From NCBI GenBank assembly GCA_947476855.1, contig CANJSR010000041.1:1-17601 (forward strand): 17,601 nucleotides of DNA, read 5' to 3'. The notes below the pieces were generated by a model, which saw nothing but the letters and a program-made list of their open reading frames with translations, did no database searches and was not told where the DNA came from. Shown here in pieces: positions 14,707-17,601 of this stretch. Position numbers and translations under genes: made by a program. Positions within the stretch are counted from its first letter, which is position 1. Each line of letters starts with the position of its first letter. The DNA is from Acetobacteraceae bacterium. GTDB taxonomy: Bacteria; Pseudomonadota; Alphaproteobacteria; Acetobacterales; Acetobacteraceae.

Positions 14707-16035
14707 ATGACAAGACGGATCGCCCTGGTCTGCCTGACGCCCAGCTCGGATGGTGGAGAGCACGGGCGGCTCGATCTGCCCAGCTTCGGCATCCGCCGCA
14801 TCCAGGCCGCCGTCGTCGCCGATCCGGAACGGCCGGATCATGTGGTCACGCTGATCGACCTCGCGCGGGAGGATGTGGCCGCCTATGTCGAGCAGATCCT
14901 GGCCTTCGCGCCGGACATCGTTGGTTTCTCGATCTATGTCTGGTCGGCCGACTGCCTGGTGGCGGTGGCCCGCGAAATCCGCCGGCGGCGGCCGGCCACG
15001 CTGATCGTGTTCGGCGGCGCCTCGGCGCGGGCATCGTTGTTCAACCTGGACTACTACCACGACCCCGCGACCTACATGGACGCGCTGGTGGAGGGGGAAG
15101 GGGAGACGATCTTCCGCGACATCGGCCGCCTGGAGGACCTGACACGGGCGGGCCTCGCCACGGTACCGGGGCTGACGATGCCGGTGGCGGGTGGGTGGCA
15201 CAAGACGGCGGCGGTGATCCAGCCGATGTCGCTCGATCATCTGCCGTCCCCCTATCTGCTCGGCCTGATGCCGCATGGGTCCGTTGCCTATCTGGAAACG
15301 TTCCGCGGCTGCCCGCTGTCCTGCCGGTTCTGCGAATGGGGCGTGCATGACCGCAACAAGGGCCTGTTCTCGGCGGAGTATATCGAAGCCGAACTGAGGG
15401 CGATCGCGAAGCTGGAGCCGCCGGCGCTGTTCCTGCTCGATGCGGGGCTGAACCTGAACATGCGGGCCTTCCGCAACCTCCGCCAGGCCGCGGCGGCGAC
15501 CGGGTCGTTGCGGGAAACAGCGTTCTGGGCCGAGATCTATCCCTCAGCCGTGCGCGATGAGCATCTGGAATTCCTGAGCGCGGTCGGCCCAGCGTATCTG
15601 GGCGTCGGCCTGCAATCGATGGACCCCGAAATCCTGCGGCTGCACCAGCGCCCGACGGATTCCCCCCGGTTCGAGGAAGCGGTCCGCCGCCTCGCCTCCG
15701 TCACGCATATGGAGTTGCAGATCATCTTCGGCCTGCCGGGCGATACGCCGGACGGGTTCCGGCGCACGCTGGACTATGCGCTGTCGCTGCCGGCGGCGGT
15801 GCGGGCCTATCACTGCCTGGTGCTGCCGGACGCGCTGATGACGCGCGGCCTGCCGGGATGGGACATGGTCTACGATCCGCGCAGCCTGGCGATGACGTCA
15901 TGCCTCGGCTGGTCGGCGCGCGATATCGTGGGGGTGCGGAACGAGTTGTCTCAGCGCACCCGCGCGGTGGGCGGCAAGGCGGGCGGATTCTGGTGGTCGT
16001 TTCCGGCCCAGCGGGCCCGGGTCCAGGCGGAATGA
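14707..16035 (+). CDS. B12-binding-type radical SAM protein (first of a tandem pair)
   Basis: The 442-residue enzyme has an N-terminal cobalamin-binding-like Rossmann domain (~1–150) with FAPDIVGFSIYVWS and VFGGASAR. A radical SAM barrel follows, whose FeS motif is C202, C206, C209 in RGCPLSCRFCEWG. Further barrel features are LLDAGLNLN, YLGVGLQSMD and IIFGLPGDTPDGFRRTL. The B12 domain has no DxHxxG, so any cobalamin would bind without the lower His ligand, as in many class B methylases. Reactions in the family include methylation of unactivated carbon, ring contraction and P-methylation; the substrate here is unknown. The C-terminus ends in GGFWWSFP, echoed in the next gene. ATG 14707 is the first start after the divergent gap. 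The stop overlaps the paralogue's start as ATGA. Confidence 0.85.
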   Translation: MTRRIALVCLTPSSDGGEHGRLDLPSFGIRRIQAAVVADPERPDHVVTLIDLAREDVAAYVEQILAFAPDIVGFSIYVWSADCLVAVAREIRRRRPATLIVFGGASARASLFNLDYYHDPATYMDALVEGEGETIFRDIGRLEDLTRAGLATVPGLTMPVAGGWHKTAAVIQPMSLDHLPSPYLLGLMPHGSVAYLETFRGCPLSCRFCEWGVHDRNKGLFSAEYIEAELRAIAKLEPPALFLLDAGLNLNMRAFRNLRQAAAATGSLRETAFWAEIYPSAVRDEHLEFLSAVGPAYLGVGLQSMDPEILRLHQRPTDSPRFEEAVRRLASVTHMELQIIFGLPGDTPDGFRRTLDYALSLPAAVRAYHCLVLPDALMTRGLPGWDMVYDPRSLAMTSCLGWSARDIVGVRNELSQRTRAVGGKAGGFWWSFPAQRARVQAE

Positions 16036-17357
16036 CGATGCGCGCCGGCCGCCGTGTGGCCCTGCTCGCCCGCTATCCCGTCCATGACCCCGCCATGCCG
16101 CAACGGATTCCGAATCTCGGGATGCGGATGGTGGAGGCGACGCTCCGTGCCTCGGCCATGGCGGGGTTGCAGGTCCGGGTCTGGGACCTGGAGCCGGACG
16201 GACCGGACGCCGAGACGGTTGCCGCCCAGGTCGCGGCCTTCGATCCCGATGTGGTCGGTTTTTCGGCTTTCCTGTGGTCCTTCCCGTTCTTCCTGCGCGT
16301 GGCCGATCTGCTGAAGCGGGACGATCCGTCGCGGCTGGTGGTGTTTGGCGGTCCCTCCGCCCGCCCGGTGATGCTGGATCTGCCGCCGCATGGCCTTCTG
16401 GCTGGTGCCGTCGACGTGCTGGTGATCAACGAAGGGGAAGAAACGTTTCGGGAGATTGTTGCCGCTCCCGATCGGACTCCGCCCGCCCTGGCGCGCCTGC
16501 CCGGCATCGCGTCGCGGGTGGACGGGCGGTGGAAGGAAACGCCGACACGTCCGCTGGGCGATCTGAACCTGCTGGCATCCCCTTACGAGATGCGGCTGAT
16601 GCCGCCCACCGGCATGGGCATCCTGCAAACCTATCGCGGCTGCCCCTTCACCTGTTCGTTCTGCGAGTGGGGCACGCTCGAATCCCCCAAGCGGGTGCGC
16701 GATGTCGACAGCCTGACGGCCGAGTTCGACGCCATGGCGCGCCTCGGCCTGCGCGCCGCGCTGCTGGCCGATGCCGGGCTGAACCTGAACGCCGGCGCCT
16801 TCCGCAACCTGCACCGTGCCGCCCGCGACACCGGTTTCCTGTCAGGGCGTGGCCTGATCTGCGAGGTCTATCCGGCGACCGTGCGGCAGGAGCATCTGGA
16901 TTTCCTGCGCGATGTTGGCAACGCCTATGTCGGCGTCGGGCTGCAATCCTTCGACACCGAGGTCCTGGCCCATGTCGACCGCAAATATGACGAGGCGCGG
17001 TTCGAGCAGACGCTGGGATCGCTTTCGGAAGTCTCCAAGGTCGCGGTGGAGATCATCATGGGCCTGCCGGGTGACTCGCCGGAACGCTTCCGCCGCAACT
17101 TCGAGCGTGCCCGCCGACTGCCCTGCGCGCTGCGGGTCTACCACTGCGTCGTGCTGCCCTCGGCGCTGATGGTGCGGGCGCAACCGGGGGACGCGCTGGA
17201 TTTCGATCCGGTGAGTTTGAAGATGAACGCCTGCCTGGGCTGGCCGGAAGGGTCGATCGCGGCCGAGGCCGCGTTCCTCGACCGGCAGGCGGAACAGGCC
17301 GGCGGGCAATCCGGAGGTTTCTTCTGGGTGTTTCCCCCGCCCGCCGCGTCCTTTTGA
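16032..17357 (+). CDS. B12-binding-type radical SAM protein (second of a tandem pair)
   Basis: The 441-residue product is a paralogue of the preceding gene with the same domain order: a B12-like domain with FDPDVVGFSAFLWS and VFGGPSARP, then the radical SAM motif C204, C208, C211 in RGCPFTCSFCEWG. The later barrel has DAGLNLNAGAFRNL, YVGVGLQSFD, IIMGLPGDSPERFRRN and RVYHCVVLP, and the end has GGFFWVFP. There is again no DxHxxG. The open frame extends upstream to 15858 inside the neighbour, but ATG 16032 overlaps that gene's stop (ATGA), and an alternative ATG at 16038 is better spaced from AGGCGG (16025–16030). Either way translation is coupled. Two diverged copies of equal length suggest two steps on related substrates or a heteromer; this is inference. 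Confidence 0.85.
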   Translation: MTMRAGRRVALLARYPVHDPAMPQRIPNLGMRMVEATLRASAMAGLQVRVWDLEPDGPDAETVAAQVAAFDPDVVGFSAFLWSFPFFLRVADLLKRDDPSRLVVFGGPSARPVMLDLPPHGLLAGAVDVLVINEGEETFREIVAAPDRTPPALARLPGIASRVDGRWKETPTRPLGDLNLLASPYEMRLMPPTGMGILQTYRGCPFTCSFCEWGTLESPKRVRDVDSLTAEFDAMARLGLRAALLADAGLNLNAGAFRNLHRAARDTGFLSGRGLICEVYPATVRQEHLDFLRDVGNAYVGVGLQSFDTEVLAHVDRKYDEARFEQTLGSLSEVSKVAVEIIMGLPGDSPERFRRNFERARRLPCALRVYHCVVLPSALMVRAQPGDALDFDPVSLKMNACLGWPEGSIAAEAAFLDRQAEQAGGQSGGFFWVFPPPAASF

Positions 17358-17441
17358 CCCCGGGCGTCCCCACCTCATCATGTCGGCCGCAGCAGGCCAT
17401 GACTGGGGGACCCGCCGCGTCTTTTTGACCGCAAGCGTCCC
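17340..17441 (+). repeat. 31-bp imperfect direct repeat (17340–17370 and 17411–17441)
   Basis: The two copies match at 27 of 31 positions and start 71 bp apart. The first covers the last codons and stop of the second radical SAM gene; the second lies free in the gap and still carries the same P-A-A-S-F-stop reading. It looks like a small tandem duplication of the gene's 3' end. Both copies contain TTGACC, which could act as a −35 element. Confidence 0.7.
17368..17408 (+). terminator. Imperfect long hairpin between the repeat copies, possible terminator
   Basis: CCCCA (17368–17372) can pair with TGGGG (17404–17408), TCAT (17378–17381) with ATGA (17399–17402), and GGCC (17385–17388) with GGCC (17395–17398), leaving bulges. 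A run of five T follows only at 17422–17426, too far for a textbook terminator. It sits where one would end the radical SAM transcript. Confidence 0.3.
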
Positions 17442-17453
17442 GTTCTGTACCAA
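17425..17453 (+). promoter_or_regulatory. Possible sigma-70 promoter for the TPP-enzyme gene
   Basis: TTGACC (17425–17430) is a good alphaproteobacterial −35 hexamer. Seventeen bases later comes TACCAA (17448–17453), a poor −10 with three matches. Transcription would begin near 17460, about 25 bases before ATG 17487, which fits. The −35 lies in the second repeat copy. Confidence 0.3.
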
Positions 17454-17486
17454 CGGGGCAACCGCATCCACCAAGGGAAACGTCCG

Positions 17487-17601
17487 ATGCCGCAATCCGT
17501 CTCCAAGCTCATGGTCGACAGTCTGGAAGCCCATGACATCGACATGATCTACTGCGTGCCGGGGGAAAGCTATCTCGGCTTCACCAACGCGCTGGCCGAC
17601 A
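17487..17601 (+). CDS. Thiamine-pyrophosphate enzyme, acetolactate-synthase-like, N-terminal fragment (runs off window)
   Basis: Only the first 38 codons are inside the window. They read MPQSVSKLMVDSLEAHDIDM and continue with IYCVPGESYLGFTNALAD. The segment SLEAHDID-x-IYCVPGESYL is the start of the TPP-enzyme N-terminal (pyrimidine-binding) domain; its Glu in PGES is the position of the conserved cofactor-activating Glu. Acetolactate-synthase large-subunit-like decarboxylases and carboligases begin like this. AAGGGA (17473–17478) is a well-placed ribosome site, 8 nt before the ATG. A 129-nt gap from the radical SAM gene and a possible own promoter mean it may be separately expressed. Exact reaction (acetolactate, sulfopyruvate, oxalyl-CoA or another) cannot be told from this fragment. 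Confidence 0.75.
   Translation, partial: MPQSVSKLMVDSLEAHDIDMIYCVPGESYLGFTNALAD

Noticed and set aside
15858..16031. Upstream extension of the second radical SAM gene
   Set aside because: The extra 58 residues lie inside the neighbour, show no homology-like sequence, and the ATGA overlap gives a natural start at 16032.
6850..17357. RiPP pathway (PqqD domain plus radical SAM enzymes)
   Set aside because: The PqqD domain is fused to a protease–adaptor far from the radical SAM genes and on a separate operon. The radical SAM proteins are B12-type without a SPASM tail, and no convincing precursor peptide is seen apart from the weak 29-codon ORF.
17380..17547. Short ORF running from the hairpin into the TPP-enzyme gene
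   Set aside because: No ribosome site, out of frame with the clear TPP-enzyme start at 17487, and overlaps it; a chance frame.

Overview
The window looks like chromosomal DNA of a GC-rich alphaproteobacterium, most likely a Rhodospirillales (Azospirillum-like) organism. Third codon positions are almost all G or C, genes are packed with overlaps, and the families present (giant RTX protein, SapC, TPR–GT9 fusion, B12-type radical SAM proteins) are common there. The taxonomic call is an inference. No tRNA, rRNA, insertion sequence, phage gene or CRISPR array is visible, and no gap exceeds about 130 bases.

Region 1 (1–13039, + strand) is one continuous gene train. It opens with the 3' end of a very large calcium-binding RTX-repeat protein whose N-terminus lies outside the window. 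A SapC-family protein follows, then a tandem-GAF protein fused to a HlyD-like adaptor, then a PqqD–M50 metalloprotease–HlyD fusion. After these come a shortened SecA-like ATPase and a TPR protein with a glycosyltransferase-9-like domain. Spacing is tight: the M50 gene overlaps secA by 8 nt and secA lies 3 nt from the TPR gene. No HlyB-type ABC exporter and no TolC is visible. The most interesting reading is that this is a dedicated, unconventional export (and perhaps glycosylation) system for the giant RTX protein. In it a SecA motor without the C-terminal part of the SecA fold and a membrane protease–adaptor fusion would stand where a type I system has its ABC transporter.

Region 2 (12999–14612, − strand) holds a two-gene operon: a 2-oxoglutarate/Fe(II)-type oxygenase followed 3 nt later by a class I SAM methyltransferase. 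The methyltransferase 3' end overlaps the convergent TPR–GT9 gene by 41 bp.

Region 3 (14707–17601, + strand) is transcribed away from region 2 across a 94-bp divergent gap. It has two tandem paralogous B12-binding-type radical SAM enzymes joined by an ATGA overlap. A 129-bp gap follows, with a 31-bp imperfect direct repeat around a hairpin. The window ends in the start of a thiamine-pyrophosphate (acetolactate-synthase-like) enzyme. Methyltransferase, oxygenase, paired radical SAM enzymes and a TPP enzyme together suggest a small-molecule or modification pathway; the product cannot be read from the sequence.
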